Part shown: positions 16,187 to 46,300 of the stretch, piece after piece
How positions within the stretch are numbered: the first letter of the stretch is position 1
Layout of the letters: each line of letters begins with the position of its first letter
Assembly (NCBI RefSeq): GCF_000381925.1
Contig: NZ_KB907310.1
Span: 248,001-312,000, forward strand
Direction of reading: 5' to 3'
From: Nocardia sp. BMG111209
Lineage (GTDB): Bacteria > Actinomycetota > Actinomycetes > Mycobacteriales > Mycobacteriaceae
DNA length: 64,000 nt
Program-made: the position numbers and the translations under genes
The notes under the pieces: model-generated
Database searches by the model: none
Told to the model about the DNA's origin: nothing
What the model saw: the letters and a program-made list of their open reading frames with translations, nothing else

Positions 16187-17584
16187 ATGCGCCATGATCG
16201 ACTGCCCGACGGGTTCGGGGTTCGCATCGATCCTCGGGTGCGCACCTACTCCGGAGGCCGGTTTCTCGTCGGTGGCTCGCCGACCCGATTGCTGCGCCTG
16301 GCGCCGGAGGCGGCCGCCCTCATCGGTGACGGATATCTCGAGGTCACCGATACCGAATCGGCCGTGGTCGCCAGGAGGCTGCTCGATTCCGGTGTGGGCA
16401 ATCCCCGTCCGCGGCTGCTGCCCGCGCTGGAGGACGTGACCGTGGTGGTGCCGCTGCACAACGACGGCGCCGGCCTGCTCCGCCTGCTCTCGGCGCTGCG
16501 CGGGCACAGTGTGGTGGTCGTCGACGACGGTTCGGATCGCCCGGTGCGGATTCCGGACAGCCGCGGTCGCTGCCGGGTGACGGTGTTGCGCCACGATCGC
16601 CGCAAGGGTGAGGCCGCCGCCCGGAATGCCGGATTGCGCGCGGCCACCACCGAATTCGTGGCCTTCCTGGATGCGGACATGGTCCCGCGCGCGGGCTGGC
16701 TCGAGGTGATGCTCGGGCATTTCAGCGATCCGCAGGTGGCGCTGGTCGCGCCCCGGATCGTGCCGCGCGAGCCCGACGCCGGCGTGCTCGGCCGCTACGA
16801 CCGCACCCGGTTCTCCCTGGACCACGGCCGCCGCGAGGCCGCGGTGACCCCGGACGGCGCGGTGCCGTACGTGCCGGGTGCGGCGCTGCTGGTGCGCCGG
16901 CGCGCACTGCTGGCCGAGGGCGGCTTCGACGAGGAGATGCGCTCGGCCGCCGATGTCGATCTGTGCTGGCGGCTGGAGCGTTCCGGCTGGCGGCTGCGCT
17001 ACGAGCCGGCCGCGCAGGTATCCGGCGATCATCCGGTCTCGCTCCGGGAATGGTTGCGGCGCAAGGTTTCCCAGGGCTGCGCGGTGGCGCCGCTGGCGCG
17101 CCGGCACGGCGGGATGGTGGCGCCGCTGGCGGTGCCGTTGTGGCTGGTGGTGGCGACGGCGCTGCTGGCCAGCCTGTCCCGCTGGGGCCTGATCGGCGGC
17201 GTGATCACCATGGTCACCGCGCTGATCCGGCTGCGCCGGGCATTCGCCGAACTGGACAATCCGACCCGGGTGGCCGCCATCCAGATGGCCCGCGGCTGCT
17301 CGGCCGGGCTGTGGCGGCTGGTTTCGGCGCTGTGCCGGCACTATTGGCCGATCACGGTGCTGGCGATGGTGACCTCCCGGCGGATCCGCCGCACGGCGGT
17401 GACCCTCGCCGTGGCCGACGGCCTGGCCGACTGGTTCACCCATCGCGATGTCGGCGGCCTGGATCCGGTGCGCTATCTGGCCTGTAAGCGGCTCGACGAT
17501 CTGGCCTACGGGACCGGGCTGTGGTGGGGGGCGGTCCGCGCCCGGAAGGTTTCGGCGCTACGCTCGGCCGCGCCGCCGCTGTAG
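16187..17584 (+). CDS. mftF: Mycofactocin-type glycosyltransferase MftF
   Basis: A 465-residue family 2 glycosyltransferase. The start RLPDGFGVRIDPRVR, a catalytic domain with the nucleotide-sugar DxD motif (FLDADM near residue 162), the RKGEAAARNAG segment and two membrane segments followed by a conserved C-terminus (WFTHRD, then RLDDLAYGTGLWWGA) all match MftF, which adds oligoglucose chains to mycofactocin. The frame is open for 18 codons upstream, but the ATG at 16187 gives the standard N-terminus; its ribosome site is weak. No mftA-E genes lie within the window, so it may be a detached copy or a paralogue with another acceptor. Confidence 0.78.
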   Translation: MRHDRLPDGFGVRIDPRVRTYSGGRFLVGGSPTRLLRLAPEAAALIGDGYLEVTDTESAVVARRLLDSGVGNPRPRLLPALEDVTVVVPLHNDGAGLLRLLSALRGHSVVVVDDGSDRPVRIPDSRGRCRVTVLRHDRRKGEAAARNAGLRAATTEFVAFLDADMVPRAGWLEVMLGHFSDPQVALVAPRIVPREPDAGVLGRYDRTRFSLDHGRREAAVTPDGAVPYVPGAALLVRRRALLAEGGFDEEMRSAADVDLCWRLERSGWRLRYEPAAQVSGDHPVSLREWLRRKVSQGCAVAPLARRHGGMVAPLAVPLWLVVATALLASLSRWGLIGGVITMVTALIRLRRAFAELDNPTRVAAIQMARGCSAGLWRLVSALCRHYWPITVLAMVTSRRIRRTAVTLAVADGLADWFTHRDVGGLDPVRYLACKRLDDLAYGTGLWWGAVRARKVSALRSAAPPL

Positions 17585-17669
17585 GCACTGTGACCTGGCG
17601 GACAAACTCGGCACTTCACGGGTGTCCGGTTTCGTTTCGCCGGTACAGTGCAGGGGGGAGAAAAGGCAA

Positions 17670-19052
17670 ATGGTCAGCAATCCAACCGGCGGCGAGGCCG
17701 ATCGCGAGCAACACGCGGCCGAGCCGGGATCTCAGCTCGGCGCGCTGGAAACCTATGCCGCACAAGCCCACGGCTTTCTCGCCCTCGGCGGGGAGCGGCT
17801 CAATCAGCTGGCCGGCCTGTTGCGCCCGGCGATCCTCGAATCCTGGTTGCGCAGTGTGCGCGGTGGCGTCGATCCGCTGGACGATCTCGACGGTCGCGGG
17901 TTGCGCGGCGGTGATCTGCAGCGCTATCGCGACGGTCATCCGATCACCACGGTGATGCCGCTGATCGACAAGCTGCTGTTACAGGACATCGCGCGGATCG
18001 GGCTGATCGTGGTGGTGGCCGACCAGTTCGGCCGGGTGCTGTCGGTGCACGGCACGCCGGATCGGGTGGCCGCGGCGGCCGGGACCGGGCTGCGCGAGGG
18101 CGACGACCTCAGCGAGCGCCGGGTCGGGACCAATGCCGTCGGCCTGGTGGTACGCACCGGCCGGCCGGTCTGGGTGCACGGCCCGGAACACTTCCTGCAG
18201 CGGATGCATCAGCTCACCGGCGCCGCCGCGCCCGTGCACGATCCGGACGGCCGGCTGGTCGGAGTGCTGATGATCGCGGGCGGGGTCCGGGTGGCCCGCC
18301 CGGAGATCCTGGCCCTGGTGAAGGCGACCGCGACCGCCGCCGAACTGGATCTGGCGCTGACCGCGAGCCGGGCCGAACCACCCGGCGGCAACGGCCGCGA
18401 GCCACGCGGGCGCGAGGCCCTCGCGGAACGGGCGCCGACCCGGCTCGGCCTGGACGTGCTGGGATTGGGCCAGCCCCAACTCATCTCGGACGGCGACCGG
18501 CTGCCGGTATCGCAGCGGCAGGCCGAGATCCTGCTGCTGCTCGCCGAACACGCGGAGGGGTTGTCGGCGGATCACCTGGCGTTGCTGCTCGACGACACCG
18601 ATCTGGACAACGCCACCATCCGCGCGGCCATGTCGCGGCTGCGAGCGGTGGTCGGGCCGCACGTGTTCGGATCCCGGCCGTACCGGCTGCGGGTCCATCT
18701 GGTCACCGATGTCGAAGCGCTGCGCGCGGCACTGGATTCCGGTGATGTGGACGCGGCGGTCCGGCTGTACACCGGGCCGGTGCTGCCGCGCTCGACCGCG
18801 CCCGGGGTGGTGGATATCCGCGACGAGCTGCGGGTTCGGTTGCGCACCGCGGTGTTGCGATCCGGCGACGCGGCGGTGCTGAGCCGCTGGACCGCCGGCG
18901 CCGAGGGCCGCGACGACACCCCGGCCTGGGTGGCGTACCGCGCGGCCGTGGATCGTGGTTCACCGCTGTACGCGCAGATCGAGGCCAAGATCCGGGTCCT
19001 GGACCGGCGGCTGGGCGCGGATGCAACGCAGATGCAACGTTTCGGCTCCTAG
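17670..19052 (+). CDS. GAF-domain transcriptional regulator
   Basis: A 460-residue regulator of the type often annotated in Nocardia and mycobacteria as a GAF-domain or AcoR-like activator. Residues about 95-215 form the GAF sensor (IGLIVVVADQFGRVLSVHG, then RVGTNAVGLVVRTGRPVWV). The C-terminal half has helix-turn-helix character (VSQRQAEILLLLAEHAEGL, then NATIRAAMSRLRAVVG). No sigma-54 ATPase domain is present. The frame is open upstream, but ATG 17670 with GGGGGGAGAAAAGG in front is the evident start. It is the last gene before the NRPS operon and reads toward it, so it is a candidate cluster regulator. The ligand is unknown. Confidence 0.75.
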   Translation: MVSNPTGGEADREQHAAEPGSQLGALETYAAQAHGFLALGGERLNQLAGLLRPAILESWLRSVRGGVDPLDDLDGRGLRGGDLQRYRDGHPITTVMPLIDKLLLQDIARIGLIVVVADQFGRVLSVHGTPDRVAAAAGTGLREGDDLSERRVGTNAVGLVVRTGRPVWVHGPEHFLQRMHQLTGAAAPVHDPDGRLVGVLMIAGGVRVARPEILALVKATATAAELDLALTASRAEPPGGNGREPRGREALAERAPTRLGLDVLGLGQPQLISDGDRLPVSQRQAEILLLLAEHAEGLSADHLALLLDDTDLDNATIRAAMSRLRAVVGPHVFGSRPYRLRVHLVTDVEALRAALDSGDVDAAVRLYTGPVLPRSTAPGVVDIRDELRVRLRTAVLRSGDAAVLSRWTAGAEGRDDTPAWVAYRAAVDRGSPLYAQIEAKIRVLDRRLGADATQMQRFGS

Positions 19053-19584
19053 GCTTCGCGACCGTGACGTGTGACGGCCCGATCCGGGTCGCGCGGATGA
19101 TCGCGCGCACGTCGGGGTGGGGTCCCCAACCTTCTGGACGATTGACCGAGTCCGATTTGAATGAAAACCTCCCGTTTTATTCTTGCAGGGCCTAGTCTTC
19201 GCTGTGCGTGGAGGCAGGGTCGACCTGTCGCCGCGTGACGAAGGGAACCAAGCGCCGGGTCAGGGATTCCGCCGGCCGCCACGTTGGAGGACGATCACAG
19301 GGCTGATACCGCTTTCCGCAGGAGCTGGTTGAGCCACCGCGCCGGCTGCACCGGTCCGCACCACATCGGTGACCACGGGTCACCGTGTTCGTATACCCAC
19401 AATCAGTTTCGCCGCGTATCCGCATGTCCCGGACTGTGTTCCGAGGCGGGTGCACGCGAGTGGAGCCGAAACGTATGAGGTAGTGCGTCCGCTGCTGCCG
19501 GTGCCCGCAACAGGTACCGGGGCCTTATTCGTGCTGCCTGAAATCGATTCGGCGACAGTTGATTTCGCCATCGAGGAGGCACCG
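19053..19584 (+). other. Leader and promoter region of the NRPS operon
   Basis: A 532-base stretch without a convincing gene. It contains a weak inverted repeat just after the GAF gene (CGCGACC at 19057-19063 with GGTCGCG at 19087-19093), a locally AT-rich promoter-like stretch near 19157-19183, and a frame that is open into the NRPS but lacks coding character before 19585. If the promoter is right, the leader is about 400 bases. Confidence 0.5.
19157..19183 (+). promoter_or_regulatory. Possible NRPS operon promoter
   Basis: TTGAAT (19157-19162) and TATTCT (19178-19183), 15 bases apart, lie in the most AT-rich stretch of the intergenic region. The spacing is short, so this is a tentative call. 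Confidence 0.3.
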
Positions 19585-37364
<17,780 letters not shown>

Positions 37365-37365
<1 letters not shown>

Positions 37366-40300
37366 TGTCCCACACAGAATCGGTTGCCTTCACCCGCTCC
37401 GCCGATCGGGCGGCGCTGCGCGACGCGTACGGTATCGCCGACCTTCCGGACCTGATCGACACGGTGGCCGGTCTGGAGCCGGACCGGATCGCGGTGCGGG
37501 ACAACGGCGTCGAGGTCGACTACGCCGACCTCGCCACCGAGGTGGCGACGCTCGCGGAGGCGACCGGCGGGATGCTCACTCCCGACGCGCTCGTGCAGCT
37601 CGCCGTCGCGAACCGGCTGCCCGGACTGCTGGATTCGGATCCCGGCGCGCTGACCGCCGCGCTGACCGGACTACTCGCGGACGCCCTCGACGCCGCCGCG
37701 GAGGTGCTGTCGCCCGATCTCGCCCCCGCCGACACCCTCGCCGGCTTGTTCGCGGAGCAGGTCGCGCGGACACCCGAGGCCACCGCCGTCGAATTCCGCG
37801 GCGAGGTCCTGACCTACGCCGAATTCGACCGGCGCGCGGAACGGCTGGCCCGGCAGCTGGCGGCACGGGGGGTGCGGCCGGACACGCTGGTGGGCATCGC
37901 GATCCGGCGCTCGATCGACCTGCTGGTCGGCATCTACGCCGTCCACAAGGCGGGCGGCGCCTACGTCCCGCTCGATGTCGACCATCCGGCCGAGCGCCTG
38001 GAATATGTGCTCGCCGTGGCCGCGCCGGCCCTGCTGCTGACCACCGCCGCCGACCGGCCCGCATTCGACCCGGGCGTCCCGACGCTGTGCCTCGACGACA
38101 TCGACACGGCCGCACCGGAATCGGAGCGGTTCGACCGGCCGCTGCCGATCGCCCGGCCGGACCACCTCGCCTACGTGATCTTCACCTCCGGGTCGACGGG
38201 ACGGCCGAAGGGCGTCGCGGTGTCGCATCGCTCGATCGTCGCCAACCTGCGCTGGCGGCAGCGGCGCTACCCGCTGCTCGACGCCGATGTCGTACTCCAG
38301 AAGACACCCGTCACCTTCGACGTCTCGGTGTGGGAGTTGTTCTGGCCGTTGCAGATCGGCGCGCGCCTGGTGATCGCCGAACCCGACGGGCATCGCGACC
38401 CCGCCTATCTGCGCACCGCGATCGCCTGGAACCGGGTCACCGTGGCACATTTCGTGCCGTCGATGCTCGCCGAATTCGTCTCCGCCGCAGCCGATTCGGG
38501 GCACGGTGCCGAGATCGACTCGCTGCGGCTGGTATTCGCCTCCGGTGAGGCGCTGCCCGCCGCCACCGCCGCGGCCTTCCGCGACCTCAGCGGTGCGTCC
38601 CTGCACAACCTGTACGGGCCCACGGAGGCCGCCGTCGACGTGACCGGGCACGAGGTCACCGCCGCGGATCTGGCGGGCGTCCCGATCGGCGCGGCCGCCG
38701 ACGACACCGACCTGCTGCTCCTCGACGACGCGTTGCGGCCGGTGCCCGACGGCGTGGTCGGCGAACTGTATCTGGCCGGGGTGCAACTCGCTCGCGGCTA
38801 TCTCGCCCGGCCGGTGCTCACCGCGGAACGTTTCGTCGCGGCGCCGGACGGGGCGCCCGGCGATCGGATGTACCGCACCGGCGATCTCGCCCGCCGGCTG
38901 CCCGCCCCGCACGGCGGCCCGCGTGAGCTGGAATATCTGGGCCGCACCGACTTCCAGGTGAAGCTGCGCGGACTGCGGATCGAACTCGGTGAGGTGGAGG
39001 CCGCGCTGCTGCGGCACGAGGGGATCCGGCAGGCGGCGGTGACCCTGCACCGCCGCCCGTCGGGCGATCACCTCATCGGTTATGTGGTCGCCGGTACCGC
39101 CGTGGACACCGCGGCCGTCGTCGCGGGCCTGCGCGACCGGCTGCCCGCCTACATGATTCCCGCGCAGCTGGTGGTCCTGAATCGGATGCCGTTGAGCGCC
39201 AACGGAAAACTGGATCGCCGCGCGCTGCCGGAACCCGAGTTCGGCGGTGGCGAACCGGAGTTCCGGGCCGCCGTCACCGCGCCGGAACGCGCGGTCGCGG
39301 CGATCTTCGCCGATCTGCTCGGCGTCGAGCGGGTCGGCGCCGACTCGGATTTCTTCGCCCTCGGCGGCAATTCGCTGATCGCCACCCGCGCCATCGCCCG
39401 GATCGGCGAGGCACTCGGGACGACGGTCGACGTCCGCGACTTCTTCGACCGGCCGACCCCGGCCGCGCTGGCCGCGCTCGCGGGCCGCGGTGATCGGATA
39501 CCGCCGGTCGCGGGTCCCCGCCCGGAACGGATCCCGCTGTCCCCGGCGCAGCGCCGGATGTGGTTCCTGAACCGCTTGGCGCGCAGCGGTTCCGGTGAGA
39601 CGGGCGGCTTCGATCCGGCGGCGGTGGACAACATCCCGGTGGCGCTGCGGCTGCGCGGCGCGCTCGACCTCGTCGCGCTGTCCGCCGCCGTCACCGCCGT
39701 ACTCGACCGGCACGAGGTGCTGCGCACGAGCTATCCGCAGGATTCCGACGGCGCCCGCCAGCACATCCGGCCCGCGCTCGCCGTGCACGGGGAACCGGTG
39801 CCGGTGTCCGTGGACGACCTCCCGGTGGCCGTCCGGGAACTCGCGACCACCGGATTCGACGTCACGGTCGCGGCGCCCGTGCGAATCGTGCTGCTGCGCA
39901 GTGCCGCCGACGATCACACCCTGGTCCTGGTGATCCATCACATCGCGGCCGACGGCGTATCGATGGGCATCCTCTTGCGCGACCTGGTCGCCGCCTATCG
40001 CGCGCACCTGCGCGGTACCGAACCGGCCTGGCCGGTCCTGCCGTTGCAGTACGCCGATTACGCGCTGTGGCAGCACGCCCGGCTCGGCGCGGATGCCGAC
40101 GCCGAGTCCGAGGCGGCCCGCCAGATCGCCTTCTGGCGCACCGAACTCGCGGATCTGCCCGCGCAACTCGACCTGCCGGTGGACCGGCCGCGTCCACTGG
40201 AGTCCTCGTATCGCGGCGCCGCCGTCGATTTCGAGATCGATAGCGGGTTGCGAACCGCGATCGACCGCCTGGCTGGCCGGTATCGCGCTACCCCGTTCAT

Positions 40301-43300
40301 GGTGCTGCACACCGCGCTGGCGGCCCTGCTCGCCCGCCTGTCCGGCACCACCGACATCGCCGTCGGCTCACCGGACGCCGGGCGCGGCGACCGGGCCCTC
40401 GACGATCTGGTCGGAATGTTCGTCAACACCCTGGTGCTGCGCACCCGGGTGTCCGGTGATCGGTCCTTCGCCGAACTCCTCGCCGGCACCCGGGATGTCG
40501 CGCTGCGGACCTTCGCCCATCGGGACGTGCCGTTCGAGCGGATCGTGGAAGTCCTGGACCCGCCCCGATCCCGGGGCAGGCATCCCCTGTTCCAGGTGGC
40601 GCTGTTCCTGCAGAACCTCCCGGCTACCGCGCCCGAGTTCCCCGGTCTCACCGCGGAACTCGTCGACGCTCCGGTCACGGTCGCCAAATTCGACCTCCAG
40701 CTGACCGTTTCGGAGCCCGCCGCGGCGGAGGGGTACCGCGCCGAATTCACCTATGCCACCGATCTGTTCGACCCGGCCACCGTGCAGGAGTTCGCGGCCA
40801 AGTTGATCCGGCTGCTCACCGCGGTCACCACCGATCCGGATCGACCGGTCGGCGAGGTGAACCTGCTGGATCCGGGCGAGCTGGACTATGTCACCGAGAG
40901 CTGGAACGCCAGCGGGCACCGGGTGCCGGATCGCTTGTTGCACGAGGGATTCGACGCCCAGGTGCGGCGCAACCCGGATGCCCGGGCGCTGATCGCCGGC
41001 GACATCGAGGTGACCTACACCGCGCTGTCGGAGCGGGCCAACCGGCTCGCGCGCCGGCTCATCGAGGCCGGCGTGGGCCCGGAAACGCTGGTGGTACTGG
41101 CCATTCCGCGCTCGATCGAACTCGTCGTCGCCATGTATGCGGTGCTGCGCGCCGGTGGCGCCTACGTGCCGGTCGATCCGGGGCATCCGGTGGAACGGAT
41201 CCGGCACGTGGTCGAGACCGCCCGGCCCCGGCTGATCCTGACCACCCCGGGCTCGGGACTGCCTGCGCTGCCGGACATGCCGGTCGAGGAACTGGACGAG
41301 GCCGCCCTGGCGGCCCGTCCGGCGACCGGGATCCGGGAGAGCGAACTCACCGCGCCACTGCATCCCGACCATCCCGCCTACGTGCTGTTCACCTCCGGCT
41401 CGACCGGACGGCCGAAGGGCGTCGCCGTCACCCATCGGGCGATCGCGAACCAATTGGCCTGGATGCAGGACGAATACGGCCTGCGCGCGTCCGATGTGTA
41501 CCTGCAGAAGACGCCGGCCACCTTCGACGTCTCGCTGTGGGGCTACTTCCTCCCGTTGCGGGTGGGCGCGACCCTGGTCCTGGCGGGCCCGGACGGGCAC
41601 CGCGACCCCCGGCAGCTGGCCGAACTGACCGCGCGGCACCGGGTCACCGTCACCGACTTCGTACCGTCGGTCCTCGCGGTGTTCGCCGCGCACGCCCGGC
41701 CCGCCGAATTGTCCACGCTGCGGGACATCTTCGTCATCGGTGAGGCCTTCCCGCCGGAGACGGCCGCGGCGGTGCGGGCGGTATCGGCCGCGCGGCTGCA
41801 CAACCTGTACGGCCCGACCGAGGCCGCGGTGTCGATCACCTCGCGGGAGGTCACCGCCGCCGACACCCGGGTGGTGCCGATCGGCGAACCGGAGTGGAAC
41901 AGCCGCGTCTATGTGCTGGATGCCCGGTTGCATCCCGCGCCGATCGGCGTTCCGGGCGAGTTGTACCTCGGCGGTGTGCAATTGGCGCGCGGCTATCACG
42001 GCCGGCCCGATCTGACCGCCGACCGCTTCGTCGCCGATCCGTTGTCGGGACACGGTGAACGGCTCTACCGCACGGGCGATCTGGCGCGCTGGACCACCGA
42101 CGGTGAACTGGTGTATCTCGGGCGCACCGACTTCCAGGTCAAGTTCCGCGGTCAGCGCCTCGAACTCGCCGAGATCGAGGCGGCGCTCCTGGCCGATCCC
42201 GGTGTCGGCCGGGCCGCCGCCCGGCTGATCGGCGGGGAGACCGGCGATCGGCTCGCGGCCTATGTCGTCGCGGCGGCGGGCCACGAGGTCGATCCGGAGT
42301 CGCTGCGCGCCGCCCTGGCCGGCCGGCTGCCGTCGGGGCTGGTCCCGACGACGGTCACGGTGCTGACCGAATTCCCGCTGAACAGCAGCGGGAAGCTCGA
42401 CCGGGACGCGCTGCCGATCCCGGAGGTCACCGGCGGGGACTACCAGCCACCCCGGACACCCGCCGAAATCGCGGTGGCACAGGTGTTCTCGGAGATCCTG
42501 CGCCGCGGGCAGATCGGCCGCGACGACGACTTCTTCGCCCTCGGCGGTAACTCCCTGGCCGCCACCCAGGTCACCGCCCGGCTCGGCCGGGTGCTCGGCG
42601 CGACGGTCCCGGTGCGCGCGCTGTTCGAGGCGCCGACGGTCGCCGGCCTGGCCGGCGCCGTCGCCGATGCCGCCCCGGCGCGGCTCGCGCTGACGAAACA
42701 GGTTCGGCCCGAACCGGTTCCGCTGTCCATGGCCCAGCAGCGGATGTGGTTCCTCAATCGGTTCGAACTCGGCGGCGGCGCCGAAACCGCTGCCGCCTAT
42801 CACATTCCGATGGCCGTCCGGCTGACCGGCGCGCTCGACGTCGCGGCCCTGCGCTCGGCCGTGGCCGATGTGGTGACCCGGCACGAGGTCCTGCGCACCT
42901 CGTACCCGGACCGGGACGGTGTGCCGCATCAGCTGATCCATACCGGACCGGCGGCGGCCGCGGAGATCGTCGTCGCCACCGCCACGGCGGCGGATCTGCC
43001 GGAGCGGATCGAACGGCTGGTCGGGGCCGGCTTCGACGTCACCCGCGAGATACCCCTGCGCATCGGGCTTTTCGAGCTCACCCCCGGTGACCACGTGCTC
43101 GTGCTGGTGGCGCACCACATCGCCGCCGACGGCTGGTCGACCGGCCCGCTCGTCCGCGACCTCATGACCGCGTACGCCGCCCGGTCGGCCGCGACGGCGC
43201 CGGGCTGGGCCGAATTGCCCGTCCAGTACGCGGATTACGCGATCTGGCAGCACGCGGTACTCGGCGGCGAGGAGGACCCGGGCAGCGTCATCGCGGCCCA

Positions 43301-46300
43301 GGCGGCGTTCTGGCGCGGCGAATTGGCCGGTATCCCGGACGAACTGGTGCTGCCCGCCGATCGGCCGCGGCCCGCGCGGCCCTCCTTCGGCGGCGGCCGG
43401 GTCCGGTTCACCGTGCCCGCCGCGGTCCGTGATCGGTTGCAGCGGGTCGCCGCCGGCGAACACGCCACCCTGTTCATGACCCTGCACGCCGCCCTGGCGG
43501 TCCTGCTGTCCCGGCTGGCCGCGACCGAGGACGTCGTGATCGGTTCCGCGGTCGCGGGCCGCGGTGAGGCCGAACTCGACGATCTCGTGGGCATGTTCGT
43601 CAACACCCTGGTCCTGCGCACCCGGGTGTCCGGCGCCGCGAATTTCCGGCAGGTGCTGGCCGGGACGAGAGCCGCGGACCTGCGGGCGTTCGCCCACGCC
43701 GATCTGCCGTTCGAGCGGCTCGTGGAACTGCTCGACGTACCGCGGTCCACCGCACGCCATCCGATCTTCCAGGTCGCGCTCGCCGTCGACGATCTGCCGG
43801 TGGCCGCCGTCGAACTGCCCGGAATCACCGCGGGCCCGGTCGATCTCGCGGTCGGCGCGACCAAGGTGGACCTGTTCCTCACCGTCCGGAACTCCGGCGC
43901 CGGACTGGATGCCGAATTCACCTATGCCCGCGACCTGTTCGACGAGGCCACCGTCGAGTCGTTCACCGCGCGGTTCCAGCGCCTGCTCGCCGGGATCGGC
44001 GCCGATCCCGAAGCGCCCGTGGGTGATCTGCGACTGATCGATCCGGCGGAGTACCGCGCGCTGACCGTGGATCGGCTCGCCGGACCGCCCCCGGGCGCGC
44101 TGCTGCCGGATCTGCTGACCCGCGGTCTGGCCGCGGGCCGGGATCGGATCGCGATCCGCGCCGAGGGCCGCTCGATCACCTACGGCGAACTCGACGCGCA
44201 ATCCTCGCGGCTGGCACGGGTTCTGATCGGTCGCGGGGTCGGCCCGGAACGGCTGGTCGCCGTCGCCCTGCCGCGCTCGGCCGAGCTGGTGATCGCGGTC
44301 CTGGCCGTCGCCAAGGCCGGCGGCGCGCACGTGCCGGTCGATCCGACGCATCCGGTGGATCGCCTGCGGCACATGGTCACCGACGCCGCGCCCGTGCTGG
44401 GCGTCACCACGACCGCCTACGCGGATCGGCTACCCGACGAGGTGTCGTGGCTGGTACTCGACGCCCCCGCCACCCGGCAGGAATGCGACGGGGTCGCGGC
44501 CGGGCCGATCCGGGACGCGGAACGCACTGTGCCGGTGCGGATCACCCATCCCGCCTATGTCATCTACACGTCGGGATCGACCGGTACGCCCAAGGGCGTC
44601 ACCGTGACCCACACCGGTCTGGCCGCGCTGGCCGAGTACGCGCGGACCACCTACGGCCTGCGGCCGGGTCACCGGTTCCTGCAACTGTGCTCACCGAGCT
44701 TCGATCCCTCGGTGCTGGAATGGATCTCGGCCCTGTCGGCCGGCGCCACGCTGGTGATCGTGCCGCCGCGGATCATCGGCGGCCCGGAGCTGGCCGCACT
44801 GCTGCGGTCGGAGTCCGTCACCCACGCGATCTTCACTCCCGCGGTCCTGAGCACGGTCGACCCGGAGGGGCAGGGCCAACTCGAGGTCGCCGTCGTCGGT
44901 GGCGATGTCACCACGCCGGAACTGCTGGCCAAATGGCATTCCGGCCGTCGCTATCTGAACACCTACGGTCCGACCGAGGCGACCATCGCGGTCTCCAGCG
45001 CGCAGTTGGCCCCCGGCCGGCCGCTGACCATCGGCACCCCGCTGCCCGGGGTGACCGCCCTGGTGCTCGACGCCCGGCTGCACCCGGCCCCCATCGGGGT
45101 GGCCGGTGAGCTGTATGTCGCCGGACCCAGTGTGGCACGGGGGTATCGGAACCGGCCCGGTCTCACCGCCGAGCGGTTCCTGCCCGATCCGTGGGGCGCG
45201 CCCGGCGACCGGATGTACCGCACCGGCGATGTGGTCCGGTGGGTCGAGTACGACGGCCGCCGCGAACTGGAATACGTCGGGCGGACCGACTTCCAGGTGA
45301 AGATCCGCGGGGTCCGCATCGAACTGGGCGAGATCGACGCGGTGCTCGCGGCCCATCCCGGGGTCGATTTCGTCACCACGCTCGGCCGTGAACACAGTTC
45401 GGGCGCAACGATTCTCGTATCCTATGTGCTGCCGCGGCCGGGCGCCGCGCCGGAACCGGCCGAGCTGACCGAATTCGCCGCGCGCAGCCTGCCCTCGCAT
45501 CTGGTGCCCTCGGGAATCGTGATCCTGGACAAGATCCCGCTGACCCCGGTGGGCAAGCTGGATCGCCGGGCGCTGCCGGAACCGGTGGTGACGGTCGCGG
45601 AGTACCGGCCACCGATGGGCCCCGCGCAGAACCTGGTGGCCGGGATCTTCGCCGCGGTCCTGGCGGTGGCGCGCGTCGGCGCCGACGACGACTTCTTCCT
45701 GCTGGGCGGCAATTCGCTGTCCGCGACGCAGGTTTCGGCGCGGCTGGCCCGCGCCACCGGGACCGTGGTCCCGGTGCGCACCGTCTTCGACGCGTCGACC
45801 GTGCGCGCACTGGCCGCGCGGATCACGCTGCCGGACAACGCCTCCGGCCCGGCGCTGCCCGCGCTGACCCGGGCGCCGCGCGACGCGGCGATTCCGGTGT
45901 CGATCGCCCAGCAGCGGCTGTGGTTCCTCAACCGGTTCGACGCCGGCGGCGCGGGGTACAGCATCCCGTTCGCGCTGCGCCTGACCGGAGATCTGGACGT
46001 CGCCACGCTGCGCGCCGCCCTCGGCGACGTGATCGCCCGGCACGAGACGCTGCGCACCCGCTATCCCGAACGCGACGGTGTCGCCGTACAGGAGATCCTT
46101 TCCGCCGCGGACTGTTCCGTCCCGCTGGAGCTGTTCTCCGCCCCGGCCGCGGAGGTGCCCGCAACCCTGGACGCGGTGGTGCGGCGAGGATTCGACGTCA
46201 CCACGGAGGTGCCGCTGCGCATGGCGCTGGTGCGGCCCGCCGATGCGGACGGGGTGCACATCCTGCTCGTCGTCGTGCACCACATCGCCGCGGACGGCTG

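Noticed and set aside
19369..19584. Earlier start for NRPS1 at 19369
   Set aside because: The extra 72 codons show no domain similarity and no ribosome site, while GTG 19585 has GAGGAGG at the right distance and a normal run-in to the first C domain.
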